Program-made: the position numbers and the translations under genes | Notes under the pieces: generated by a model | Seen by the model: only the letters and a program-made list of their open reading frames with translations | Databases searched by the model: none | Told to the model about the DNA's origin: nothing | Shown here: positions 43,190-55,227 of the stretch, piece after piece | Layout: each line of letters opens with the position of its first letter | Numbering within the stretch: the first letter of the stretch is position 1 | NCBI GenBank assembly: GCA_958295665.1 | Contig: OY282560.1 | Location: 91,488,311-91,552,310, forward strand | DNA from: Tipula vernalis | Taxonomy: Eukaryota; Arthropoda; Insecta; Diptera; Tipulidae | Direction: 5' to 3' | Length of the DNA: 64,000 bases

Positions 43190-44525
43190 ATTTGGCAAAC
43201 TTACGGTGAAAAATATGAAAAATTTGTTGGATGTAAACCATAAACTAGCAAAATTAAACAAGGGAAACAGATAAAGGGAATATCACTGTTTTGACCTTAA
43301 GAAATGAATATTTGGATAAAATGAATGCTCTACTTAATGATAATACTACTTACATCCAAATTCCAAAAGATAATTCTATACCAATCCAGACCAAAATAAA
43401 TTCAATGGCAAAAGTATTTTACGAATCCGGAAACATTGATTTAAATTTAAAGAAAAAGCTAACAAATTATATCTCGGTTACTCCTAAACTTTATAGACTA
43501 CCAAAAGCACATAAACCGAATATTCCGTATAGACCAATTATAACCTCAGCAGATGGTCCAACATATGGTTTATCAGCATATCCCTCAAAATTTCCTCTTA
43601 TTGTCGTTAGATGTGTCCTCATTATTTACTAATGTGGATTGTAAACGAATTACAAAGATAATAAGCAACAATTGGAGGAGTATAAAATAAAATTCTAAAT
43701 CAAAATTGACGAAAGTTCAATTTTTAACAGCTTTAGATGTCGTGTTAAATAATTCGGAAATTTCTTTCAATAACAAAATTTGTAAACAAATTTTTGGCTT
43801 ACCAATGGGTTCTCCTATTATTCCCATAATATCAAATCTATTGATGGAAAATGTGGAAAATTTATCGTTAAATTTATTAGACTTTCAACCGCTATTTTAT
43901 TATTGTTATGTAGGCGACATTATAACCACGACAAAATTAGACGAAAAATTCACAATCGAAAAGAATCTGACAACAAAATTTCATTTTTGGATACTCTTTT
44001 GATACATGAACCTAATGACCTAATGGACAAATTTCGGTAGTTTGGTTTCATAAAGATACGTGATCTGGATTCTGGAAGGTATTTAAATTTTCCCTCTTGG
44101 CTGTTAGCTCCCGTTTTCTTATAAAATTAACACAATCAAAATTCTTACACAAAAAATTTTAAAGCTTGCAATATAAAAATTTGGTTTTATTAAAAAATAC
44201 TTTGGCTAAAAATCATTATCCCGATAAAGTACTAAATATTACTATTTGGAAGCAAATAAATTTTCATAGAAATTCTGAAGGTAGAGTCGAACACGCAAAC
44301 CAAAATTATTTGTCGATATCTTATATAAAAAATTTTAGATAAAAAATTGTTGGAAGACCAGCATCTAATTTGAATGCAACTCTTTTTGATATTTATTTAT
44401 TTAGATCTATTCTATAGTTAATAACTTAATGAATAGTAAAAAAAAAAAAAAAAAGAATTATTTTAGATAGATTAAAAAGAAATAAAAAGAATACTAACAA
44501 TACGGAACATTACCTGAAAAACGAA
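43190..44525 (+). pseudogene. Penelope-like element reverse transcriptase
   Basis: Frames at 43291-43632 and 43706-44002 hold Penelope RT landmarks: DKGNITV just before 43291, NEYLDKMNALLNDNTTYI, TPKLYRLPKAHKPNIPYRPI and ITSADGPTYGLS, then KQIFGLPMGSPIIPIISNLL and YYCYVGDIITT. The active-site YVDD is mutated to YVGD. Beyond 44002 shifted frames read SGRYLNFPS near 44075 and a linker up to 44520. RT is cut here by a LINE; the GIY-YIG endonuclease of the same element reappears at 46985. Penelope elements use this RT and an endonuclease domain in place of an AP-like one. Confidence 0.8.
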
Positions 44526-44529
44526 AACT

Positions 44530-46405
44530 TCAAAAACGTAAAATGAGATTAAAAATTGTAATTACTAACTGCCATCCGAAAATACACTCTGGATCTCTCA
44601 AAATGAAATAAATGGTAAAATTCATTAAAAATTCTAGCGATTGACTTGGTTGGTTCATTGGAACCATAATTCGTTCTATGAAAGTCAACAAACAAAAATT
44701 CCCTTGGACGCAAGCTTCTGGTAGGTACATAAATGCTCCAAGCAGAGTCAACTTTTCGGCGTTTAACCAACGTATCAATATGAAGGCACTCAACCGAATC
44801 ACATACGATGGGAGACTTCGCACCTGTTCCCACATAGGTAGATGACGATCAGATAAATGACCAAGCTTCCTGGCCATATAGATAGTAAAACGTTTCTGAA
44901 TAGATTCCAATCTTGCAATATGCACATCATGATGAGGATACCAAACCACTACAGCATATTCAAGGTGAGATCTTACTAAAGAAGTATATAGACTAACACA
45001 CGAAAATGCATCCATAAAATCCTTTGTCATTATAAAAATAAAACCTAACATAGAATTGGCCTTTAATATTATTTTATCTATGTGTAACGTAAAAGTTAAT
45101 TTCTGATCAAACAGAACTCCTAAATCAACAGTTGAAGTTACTCTACAAAGTAGATCCCCATCAAAATAATAATTGACAATATTTGGATTGAGTGTTCTGA
45201 AAAACGACATCACCTTACACTTCTGTACATTGATGAACAATTTATTCTTTGAGCACCAACTAGACAAAATATTAATTTCAGATTGCAAAACCTCAGCATC
45301 ACTTACAGATTGAACATGCATGAAAATCTTCAAATCATCAGCAAATAATAAACATATCATTCACGAATAAAAGAAATATAATCGGGGCTAAATAGGACCC
45401 CTGAGGGACTCCTGAATAACAATAGATATAATCTGACTTAACATCATTCAATAGAACATACTGCTTCCTACCAACTAGATAACAAGAAATCAATTTAAGA
45501 AAATTTGGATCAAGACCAATAACCGAAAGTTTTTCAATAATAATTTTATGGTCGATTGAATCAAAAGCTTTAGCAAAATCAAAGTAAATTGAATCAACTT
45601 GGGCGCCTTTAGTTTTAAGTGACTCAATAGTGAATTTAGTAAATTGCAACAGATTGGTAGTCGTACATTTTCCACTGGTGAAACCATGCTGGAAACAAGA
45701 AATTATCTCTTTAGTATGGAATAACAAATGTTTCGACACAATTAATTCGAAAAGTTTTGGTATAGACGAAAGAATTGAAATACCACGATAATTTGATATA
45801 TCAGAACGGTTACCCTTTTTGTAAATTGGAACAATGTGAGAAATTTTCCAAGCTGTAGAAAATTGTCCAGAAATTAATGATTGGTTAAAAAGATAACATA
45901 ATGGAGTAACAATATATGAGCTCGCTCACACATTTAAGTATTGACGAAGGTATCCCATCAGGCCCACATCCATCATTAAAATCTGACAGATATTCATAAA
46001 TGTCATCTTCAGTTATTGATAGGTACGGAATGTTAAATTGGCAATTACTAACAGTAGGGTCGCTTACAAAGGATCCGTAATTAACTTTATATACCGACTG
46101 AAAGAAACTAGCAAAACCCTCGCAGATTTCAGGAACCGTGCTCAGTTTACCTCCATTAAAAATCATTACCGATGGAAAGCCAGTTGTATTACGTTTTTCG
46201 TTAACAAACTTCCAAAATGTTTTAGGGTTTTGTTTGATATTAGTTTCAATCACACTTATATACTGACAATATTTAGAATGAAATACAGATTTAAATTGTT
46301 CACGTAGATCAACAAATTTGGATTTATTAAGTTGACAATTATTGGATCTGAATCTGTAAGCTCTATTTTTACGGTTGCGTAAGGATAAAATTTGACAGGT
46401 ATTTA
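44530..46405 (-). mobile_element. 5'-truncated Jockey/CR1-like LINE inside the Penelope element
   Basis: Minus-strand pol fragment running from about 46400 (linker NRKNRAYRFRSNNCQLNK) to a stop near 44549. No poly(A) tail is seen; the 3' end adjoins Penelope linker sequence at about 44525. The 5' truncation removed ORF1 and the endonuclease. The linker resembles that of the fragment at 7.8-8.3 kb, so two copies of one LINE family occur in the window. Confidence 0.75.
44549..46253 (-). pseudogene. LINE reverse transcriptase (inside Penelope)
   Basis: Pieces at 45885-46253 (FWKFVNEKRNTTGFPSVM, GCGPDGIPSSILK), 45338-45739 (CFQHGFTSGKCTTTNLLQ, DFAKAFDSIDHKIIIEKL, YSGVPQGSYLAPIIFLLF) and 44530-45360 (MICLLFADDLKIFMHV, then thumb DLGVLFDQKLTFTLHID) give RT motifs in order with the FADD active site intact. 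The last part shifts frame near 44830, where the frame 44549-44833 gives the natural C-terminus ending VSNYNF. Between 45739 and 45885 the RPIS region is frameshifted. No RNase H. Confidence 0.8.
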
Positions 46406-46473
46406 ATGTTAAGTATTACGATTTATGATTTATTAGTATGAAAGGCAGCACTATAACAAAAACATGTAATATA

Positions 46474-46790
46474 ACAACGCTTAATGTAATACAGTTACAA
46501 TAAAACGTATCACAGCTAATTGGTGGTAAAATGATCGATGCACAAATTTATGATAAAATACAATCACAAACAGAGTATCAGAGAATGTTCGTATCACGTT
46601 TATAGAAAAATAACACAAGCAAAATGTTCGATGCACAAAATTTTTCATCAAAAACAACGCTTAATATAATACCATTAGAAATAAAATAAAACGTATCACA
46701 GCCACTTGGCGGTACAATGTTCAATGCACAAATTTTTGTTCTAATATAATCACATAACAGCGTATCACAAAATGTTTATATCACGTTTAA
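46474..46790. repeat. two tandem units of about 180 bp
   Basis: ACAACGCTTAAT at 46474 recurs at 46654, and each unit goes on with ATAAAACGTATCACAG, a GGTGGTA/GGCGGTA block, GATGCACAAAT and finally TATCACGTTTA at 46592-46602 and 46780-46790. The word CGATGCACAAA also appears between them near 46630. This looks like a minisatellite or terminal repeat block; it sits between the inserted LINE and the Penelope endonuclease. Confidence 0.7.
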
Positions 46791-46984
46791 AAAACAACAA
46801 TTAAACAATTAATAATTGTCGGGCAATTATTAACAACAAAATGTATTTCAGATTATTTTAGATGCTACAATTTTTTATTTAAATTTTTAGATTCAACAAA
46901 TTAATAAAAATAATTATTTTAGAATAAAATAAAAATTACGTCTGCTAGACTCAAAAGACTGAATTAATGTTTTATGACTTGTTG

Positions 46985-47330
46985 TAGTTAAGCTAACGTA
47001 CATAAACTTAAGGACCTAATTACTCTAAAGAAACAATCAAATGTTCAATGCGAGTGTGACATAATATGTACTGGGCAAACAAAACAATTTATTGAAAAAC
47101 GTTTTAATCAACACAAAAGGGATGTTCTTCGAAATTCAAACCGAAATAGTGATCTCACTCAACATATAGTATAAAAGATATAAATCATAAAATAATTTTG
47201 GATAATGTGAAAATTTTAGAACAATAAAAAAATTTTAGGAATAGATCGATTTTAGAAATGTTACACATAAAGTCCGCAGTGATAATTCAATAAACATTGT
47301 TGGAGATTATGCTTATTGGTAATATGTATG
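46985..47330 (+). pseudogene. Penelope-like element GIY-YIG endonuclease
   Basis: Reading on plus: KDLITLKKQSNVQCECDI then ICTGQTKQFIEKRFNQHKRD and RNSNRNSDLTQHI, followed in other frames by ILDNVKILE and RNRSILEML. The C-x-C before the strand, TGQTKQ in place of YIGQT, the R in KRFNQHK and the final HI/E region match Penelope GIY-YIG domains. It is the missing 3' end of the RT fragment at 43.2-44.5 kb. Stops and frameshifts make it non-functional. Confidence 0.75.
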
Positions 47331-48503
47331 ATTTATTTTTATTTTTAAAATTGGTGTTTTGTCTTATACACATATTGTTATATAATTATTTTAATATTCA
47401 GTTATATTTTGTAAAAAAAAATTTTTTTTCGTAAAGTTTACTATAACTTTTTGTCAAAGGCTGTAACGATAAATTTCAGTCTAAACTAAATCGCAACATC
47501 ATTTTGGCAATTTTTCCCATCCATACCAACTTAAAAAAAACATAATTTTCATAGAGAAAAGAAAATTATCTTTTCTAAGTTGGTATGGAGGAGAAAAAAT
47601 TTACCAAAAAGTTGAAAAAATTTTATGTTCGTCAAGTTCATCTATTGCGAAATTGCCATAAAAGTTACTGAAATATTTCTGTAGTATGCGGATTTACTCT
47701 CCAATTATAGCAGAATTTATTAATCCTGATCTAGTAACATTTTGCTTAGAACATTTTTTTTTTGTTTTATTGAACTGCTAAATAAATGACTATCTTTTTC
47801 CACCAGTCGATTATATTACACCTTCTAGTTGTGTTGTTATCCGAAATAAATGTCCGATTTCGTCAGTGACAGAAATTTACAAAATAAAATAACAATAAAG
47901 AGGTAAAAAAAAATGAATTATTAATATTAATAAATTTCAGGATAATAAATTTAAAAATAGTGTTATCCAATACCAATTGAGAAAATACCGTTTACATACA
48001 TACATACAGATGAGGAAAAACTTAAACTTATTTAAATTAAAATTTCTTACGGTTTTCTTGTCGCAGCATTGCAATCTTAGCTGTTTGTAGTGACTGATTG
48101 TTACCCTGGATAATGATAATATGTTGCTGATAACCTCTTCTAGCAGCCTGATACTCTAAAAAATAAGATAATTTGTAAATAGGAAAAAGCGTAAAGTTTT
48201 ACACATCTGAAGTTTACACATAAAGTTTATCTTATTTTACTAAATCGCATTCTGTGAAAATATTATATTCAGCCGTAAACTTTATCACTGAGTACCTCAG
48301 CACAAGCGTCAAATTTGTTTTTATGACATCTATTTAACAAATTTGTGTAATCGGTTTCATCAATTTGTTTACGATTTGTTCAATAAATGTGGAAACTTGG
48401 AGATGATACTTATCGACAGTAAATTTTTTCCTAATTTCCTAAGCATTTACAAAAATTGTTAGTTTTTATATTGAAAAATTACCAAATATTTTATTGTCAA
48501 CAG
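47331..48503. other. non-coding with a foldback hairpin
   Basis: No gene seen. The hairpin at 47505-47606 is listed separately. A run of AAGTTTACAC-like words appears at 48190-48290. The right edge is a possible 3' splice site (tattgtcaacag) at 48503. Confidence 0.4.
47505..47606. repeat. foldback hairpin, about 46-bp arms
   Basis: TGGCAATTTTTCCCATCCAT at the left pairs with the reverse complement of the right arm ending GGAGAAAAAATTTACCA. The core CCATACCAACTTA is perfect, and about 38 of 46 positions match, with a loop of about 10 bases. It is a candidate foldback MITE or small-RNA precursor. Confidence 0.7.
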
Positions 48504-48710
48504 GCTCGTGGTTTGGCGTCTATTGGAGGATGGACCAAAGATGAGTAGATCGATCTACCAGCTCCATAACCTTCTAGTAGGGTGCGAATCACGTGAGTTG
48601 TTCTGGTCATATATTAGGCAGCTGCGTCATGGATACAATAAATTGTATAAGGGGCTAACCTGGACACAATTCGCAAGTATACGTTCTATCTCCTCGTGGC
48701 AACCACTGGT
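48504..48710 (+). CDS. exon-like segment coding an unknown 70-residue domain
   Basis: An open segment flanked by a good 3' splice site (ttattgtcaacag) and followed by a 5' splice-like GTAAAT. It reads LVVWRLLEDGPKMSRSIYQL, HNLLVGCESRELFWSYIRQL and RHGYNKLYKGLTWTQFASIR, then SISSWQPLV, rich in Trp, Tyr and Leu. A second, diverged copy at 59546-59610 keeps LYKG, QFSSVRAACSWQPL at the protein level. I recognise no family. Conservation between two copies of a frame bounded by splice sites suggests an exon of a gene or of an unknown element. Confidence 0.4.
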
Positions 48711-48759
48711 AAATTATGTTTTTCACAACTTAAATTTTTTTTTTTAAAACTCTGGATTT

Positions 48760-49296
48760 TATCCAGAGCGATATTGAAATTTATTTTATCTATTTTTTTG
48801 ATTTAAAAAAGTACAATGATAACATGATGAGTACAAAAATAATAATAAATCTTAAAATATGATTTAAATATAAATTCTACTCGTACATATTTTAGCAAGC
48901 TATATACAGAATGTCATGTTATACGTGATACGAGTAATTTCGCGGTAAAATATAATAGTTGATCTTTCACAAAATAAAAAATAAAAAAAATTCTGGCATC
49001 TAAATTAAAATATACACAGCTTGGAGCTAAAAGTTCGCAAAACAGAAAACCGTCGAATCCGAAACGTTTTGCAATAGCCGGAGACCATCACTTAATGCAG
49101 TTTGAAGTTACTGTGTAAACATATCCATCAAATTGAAAGAGAATTAAAAGTGTTCCCTAAAAGAATTGTATCGTGTCCGTGGATTTTATGATTATATTGT
49201 ATAAAACTTTTTGTAAAATGACACCCTATTATAAATGAGCCTATGCTCAAAATAGGGTGTCCCAAAATCTAAGAAATAAAATAGACACAACGGCAT
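48760..49296. other. non-coding, with hairpin at 49220
   Basis: AT-rich, no gene recognised. The GACACCCTATT hairpin at 49220-49261 is described separately. Confidence 0.4.
49220..49261. repeat. hairpin, 11-bp perfect arms
   Basis: GACACCCTATT (49220-49230) and AATAGGGTGTC (49251-49261) are exact reverse complements, and the loop contains a second small stem GAGC-CTAT-GCTC. Seven bases after it comes CTAAG. The layout recalls a Helitron 3' end, but the base after CTAA is G where T is expected, and no Helitron coding sequence is adjacent. Confidence 0.6.
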
Positions 49297-49297
49297 A

Positions 49298-49670
49298 TGT
49301 TATTTCGTTACATCTATTCGGTTGTATCAGCGACAATTCCGATGTCGTTAATTTGGTGTACATGCAACGTGACGTGGAGATTAATTTCAGGTGATGTATT
49401 AATGAATACATCGTTATGTGGTAATTTAATTTCTAGCTGCTGTATGAATTCATTTTCCAATGTTAAAAATTCCTGGGGGCCTATTATGAAATTTTTCGAT
49501 TTCGAATTTTTCCTTCCCAGATTTCTGATTGTTATTGTGCAATTTGAGAATAAAGTTGGTTCAGTGATTTTATTTGTTATCTGTTTACAGTTGAAGTTAT
49601 ATGCTATACTCGTTGATTTGGGATGAATGTCTAATTTCCCGTAGTTGAAGTAGTCTATTTCTACTTGTAG
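49298..49670 (-). other. unassigned open frame, minus strand
   Basis: Minus-strand reading is open for about 115 codons to a TAG at 49298-49300: DYFNYGKLDIHPKSTSIAYN, FNCKQITNKITEPTLF, then NCTITIRNLGRKNSK, FIIGPQEFLTLENEF and VTLHVHQINDIGIVADTTE. Composition looks protein-like, with mixed polar residues and three Cys. The plus strand is also open over the same span, so one of the two is chance. It directly follows the Jockey endonuclease fragment in orientation but does not match Jockey ORF2. Possibly another retroelement or a viral relic; no family can be named. Confidence 0.3.
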
Positions 49671-49679
49671 TTAAATATT

Positions 49680-50598
49680 GACTTTCACAATTAGCTGGTT
49701 GTTGTTTAATGATTACTATCATAGAACACTTTAAGCTGTAATAGGCTGTAAATCAGGTTCTCATTTTGTATGCCCATGCCGTCCTGTCTGAGTAAATTTA
49801 ATATGTACGTTGTTTCGTTTTGTGTCAGTAAATATTTTGAAAATAGTTTAGGTATTTTTCTCGTCGAAATCCCCTCCGATGTTGAAATGTGGTCCTAGAA
49901 ATTTTAACAAGGTAGTGTAGTGTTCCTCATTTAAGTTATGTCGTGGAGGACATTAAATTGAAGAGATACCATATTCTTTATTATTGTTTATTTGTACTTT
50001 AATAGATATAACTTGCATAGTTGCGGTTTCAATACATATGTCCTAGTTCATAAGGCTTCATGTTATTTTAAATTATTATTATTGATCATCGTCTAGCATT
50101 TCCTGCTGGGTGGATGGAGTGGTAACAATGGTATCCTCGTATATTAACATATGAAGTTTTAGTAAAATGGATCTCGAATACTATGCAAATATATATTTTT
50201 TCTGTGTGTAGGAACATTTCTAGTTCTGAAATGTATTTTGTTGCATTAGTCCATTTACATTCCAGATGACTCTACTTAACGTTTTAATCTTTTTGTTTAA
50301 TACATCATGGATGAGATTTCATCCATGACTTGGTGGTTATTTAACCGTTTATTTAAGCATACTAAGGCTCGTTCATACATTAAACAGTATTCTTTCGGGG
50401 ACTCTATGACTAGTGCTTGTTGGTTGCTGTTGCACAATTTCTGAGAATGTTTTACGTTCTCGTGGTTTTGGAGTAGGAGATCTATGTTCCACTTGCTTTA
50501 TGGTTTGTTTTCGCCTGTTTGATGTTACACGATTTTTTGAAACTTGGTGGGCTTTATTTCTTAATTGTTGTAAAGTATTAGCTACTTCACAACCTCTG
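49680..50598 (-). pseudogene. third Jockey copy: gag C-terminus and ORF2 start
   Basis: The minus strand from 50598 reads RGCEVANTLQQLRNKAHQVS, KPRERKTFSEIVQQQ and LERI-like words, then a gag end. ORF2 follows near 50275 with SRVIWNVNGLMQQ and, farther on, EYGISSI, CPPRHNLNEEHYTTLLKFLG and FNIGGDFD. These align with 14002-14330 and 13600-14000 of the first copy. The left edge fades near 49680. The upstream part of the same gag is at 59008-59522, on the other side of an 8.4-kb insertion. Many stops. Confidence 0.7.
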
Positions 50599-50630
50599 CA
50601 CGGTTAAAAAAAATGGGATGAAAACTGTCC
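50599..50630 (+). repeat. left terminal inverted repeat
   Basis: CACGGTTAAAAA followed by a GGGATGAAAACTG stretch, matching in reverse the right end at 58972-59005 (AGGATAAAAACC). Confidence 0.75.
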
Positions 50631-51863
<1,233 letters not shown>

Positions 51864-53687
51864 CTATAATACTGAACAAAATTCGGCAACTGTGCATGAG
51901 CTGGATCGTAATGAATTTGCATTACAAAATGTAGTTTTAAAAAAAAAATCGATTGCATCGTCAATGTTCGTTATTGTTTTTGGGGACAATAAAAGCGTAT
52001 CATCAACTTTTAACCCGAAATATGAAATGGCCTTTTTATTTGGTCCAAATGCAATTAACTGTGGTTGACATATACAAATATCTACTATTTCAGCTTCGGG
52101 GGTCGTTAGGGTACAAAAAACAATAAAAGTTTCTACCGAATTTAAAGTTGTACATCTTTTTTGTCTTCCTCCTTTTGAGTTAACTGGTGGTAGCAAGCTC
52201 AATAGCTTCAAGTATAACTGTATGTCATCACTCCATTCTATTAGTAAAACAATAAAACAGTAATATATTTAATACATAATTCAACATTTTAAATTATTGG
52301 GATATAAAGATATTATGATATTTATGTATGTAAGAAGTTTACCTAATATTTTAGCGATGACTGCTTCGTTTGACTGTTTAAAGTTTTTTTTAAAGATCGC
52401 ATCTATCTTGTAAGCATGTTGTCTCCAATTCTCTTTGAAATTCTAAAGCATCATGAAATTGTTGTGTTTCGCAATTACTTGAAAATCAGTAAGTATCTGC
52501 AAAATAAAAAGATTTTTAGTTTTCCGATTTAATAAAAAAAAAAAATTAATAATACCAATTCTGGTAGCGCCTTTATTTTTGGAAAATCCTCCAATATTCT
52601 TTTTATATTCAAACTTCTAAATTTAAAAGTATTTTTAAATTTTTCAAAAATCGATGGTTTTTGCGTCAATGCACAGGCACTCTTTAAAAAGGAAATATCC
52701 GCCAAATTATCATAATCATCCGGCTCTTCTTCTGATTCCGGGCCGTCTGGAATGCTCAACAAATCCGTCTGGTTGAGCACGTCTTTGCCGTTTTTAAGTT
52801 TGTTGGTGAATTTCCTTTTTAGGGATTGACAGTATTTCATTCTATCATGCAACCAACCAGAATGTGATTCAGGGTCAAAAAATAAATCCTGTTCAGATGG
52901 AAAATAATAAAAAGAAATATTAAATATTAAAAACATAATAAACATACGAATAAATAAAAAAAAACACCATATGTAAATATGTGACTAAAATAATACATAT
53001 ACGTATACGCATAATATTTTCTTAATCTTACCCATTCGTTCTCAGATTTTAAATTTTTGTCATAATAATTGAATATGAATTATGAATTCAGCCGACGTAG
53101 GATAATACCCACATGTCAATATCATGTGCTGGCACACCAGCCGATTAAATGCATTTCTCTCTTTGGTAGAAAGATGGTTGTTTTCTTTATAGAAATTTGA
53201 AATGTATTCCCCTTGGTCTTGTCCCCTAATATATGATTCCAATTTCTAAAATGAAAAATTACAGTGTTAATCATTATTTTAAAAAAACACAATCAAAGAA
53301 TTTTTATTGTTTATTTACCTCTGCTGTAAGTCGACGAAGAGGTTCTTTCGAAGTGTTATGGCCTAGGGGTCCGCAAACTCTGATTTGTCCGAATTGGTAC
53401 ATGATAATAGTATAGATGGTGCGGTCGAGCTTCCTGCAATATTACAAAATGAATATGTTAATAAATTTAATTTATTTACTAAACGATTATTAAATTATTA
53501 TTGAACAAACCTTCGCTAAAACTTTGCGAAACACTCTCTGGTGGAATTATTTCACTTAATGGAGAGCACCGAAACTCATTAAATGTTGATGGTATGTTTG
53601 AACCTGTAAAAGTTTGTTCAAAATAATTTTATTTAGTCGGTAAGCTATTTACAAAATATTGTATAACAAACCTCCTATATCGGCCAT
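51864..53687 (-). pseudogene. spliced accessory gene of the 8.4-kb element
   Basis: Seven exons can be traced on the minus strand from ATG 53687 (MADIGG) with GT-AG borders: for example donor GAATGG|GTAAGATT near 53031, acceptor ctgaacag before GATTTATT near 52892, ttttgcag before ATACTTACTG near 52500, and donor TTAG|GTAAAC near 52344. Exon products include LSTKERNAFNRLVCQHMIL with GYYPTSAEF, then DPESHSGWLHDRMKYCQSL, PDGPESEEEPDDYDNLAD and, last, LLPPVNSKGGRQKRC, FGLKVDDTLLL and AIDFFFKTTF. I associate this layout with the second gene of an arthropod CACTA-like family; its role is unknown to me. A few frameshifts inside exons suggest recent decay. Confidence 0.55.
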
Positions 53688-53759
53688 ATTCTGAGTTATG
53701 TGATGGCTACTTTGAATGTGATTTGATCAAAGCTCGTATCGCTTTTGTATTGTGTTAAA

Positions 53760-55227
53760 TACTCCAATAAAATTTCGGTCCAATGCACGTGTTATTTTTA
53801 TCGTAAAAAGATATTGGTTCATTTAGGGAAAATCCAGTTTGAGCTAAACTAAAAATTCGAAATAAATTTATATAAAAAATTTTATTTTTGTGATTTTACA
53901 TTTACAAGAAAATACATTTCTGGAACCGTCGAATAATAACGAATAAAAATTATATTAAAAATAATATAAATAAACGCGATATGAGAGCGGTTCTAGAATC
54001 AATTTCTCTTAATTAAAATTAAAAATCAAGAACAAGTCAAATCAGAATAATTAAACTATTCAGATTACACGTGATGCTTTTGGTTTTAAGGTTATATTTC
54101 ACATTTATAAAAATTATGTGATAACTGTCGCAAAATCAATCATGGTTAAATGCCAAATTTATGAATGTTGAAAAAGAAGCAAATGTAATCCTTTGATTGA
54201 ATAAATTAAATACTTTACAACTTAAATACCGTTATATTATCGAAATCGCGTTGATGGGAATAGTAATCGGCATACATTTTGTATAATTATCACCATTTTT
54301 GATAAAAATAAATTTCACTTTAAACATTTTAATAAAATAATAATAAATATATTTTGCAAAGCAAAACCTTTGTACTGTAAATTGGGTTTTACTATCACTT
54401 AATATTATTCTTATGATCGAGAACGTTTAAAACCAAAAACACTAGTAATATTTAATTAATTATCAATTTATTTAAAAACTTACCGCACAACACAAAATCA
54501 TCGTAAGTAAAAATATCTCCTACAAAACTATTCACTTTTAATAATTTTGCACGATTAAGGTACACGAACTTTAATATCATTTTAAATAACACATTAAAAA
54601 CCTGTATCCACGGAAGAACGCCACTTGCCTACTGAAGTTATATTTCAATTTCAAACGTAATTTCAAAAAACGATTATAACTATCTCTTTCTTTTCCCACA
54701 CATGAAGTACAAACGAGAAAGACAGAAAATGCAGAAAATAAAAAACACCTTAATCTTAAAAGAATAAAAATTATCCTTTTTCGTTTAACATCATGTTCAT
54801 TTGCTTTTTATGCAAAAAAGAATACAAATTGAAATAATGCAATTTTATTCTAAAAAGTATGAAATATAAATTAGATTTTTGCGGTGTTCTACAGAAGTTA
54901 GGAATTTGAGAAAGAGAAATTAGCCGATCGTTTTTTAGTTTATTTTTAAAATATATCTATTGCAAATAAATGAGTATGTTCTACACTTCATTTCGGTTAT
55001 AATATAAAATATATTTGTAAGTATCAAAATAAAGGATCACTACTGACTACATAAATTTAACAGTTCACCGAAGTGGAAAAAAATAATCGTATCGAATCGT
55101 AGTCGTATCGAAATTTGGAACCAGTTGTACACCTATATACTAATGCCTAAATCTTTCATGTAAATAACCAACTTGTCTCTCGGTGCGTTGGCTTAACAGA
55201 CTGATTTACATATTTTAGAAATAAAAT
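53760..55227. other. non-coding middle of the 8.4-kb element
   Basis: AT-rich, no coding frame or structured repeat recognised; presumably intergenic within the transposon or its promoter region for the minus-strand accessory gene. Confidence 0.4.

Noticed and set aside
46474..46790. Repeats considered as a CRISPR array
   Set aside because: Only two units of about 180 bases, no short repeats with unique spacers, and the DNA is eukaryotic.
49220..49268. Helitron 3' terminus (hairpin plus CTAA)
   Set aside because: The base after CTAA is G where T is expected, and no Helitron coding or 5' end is found nearby.
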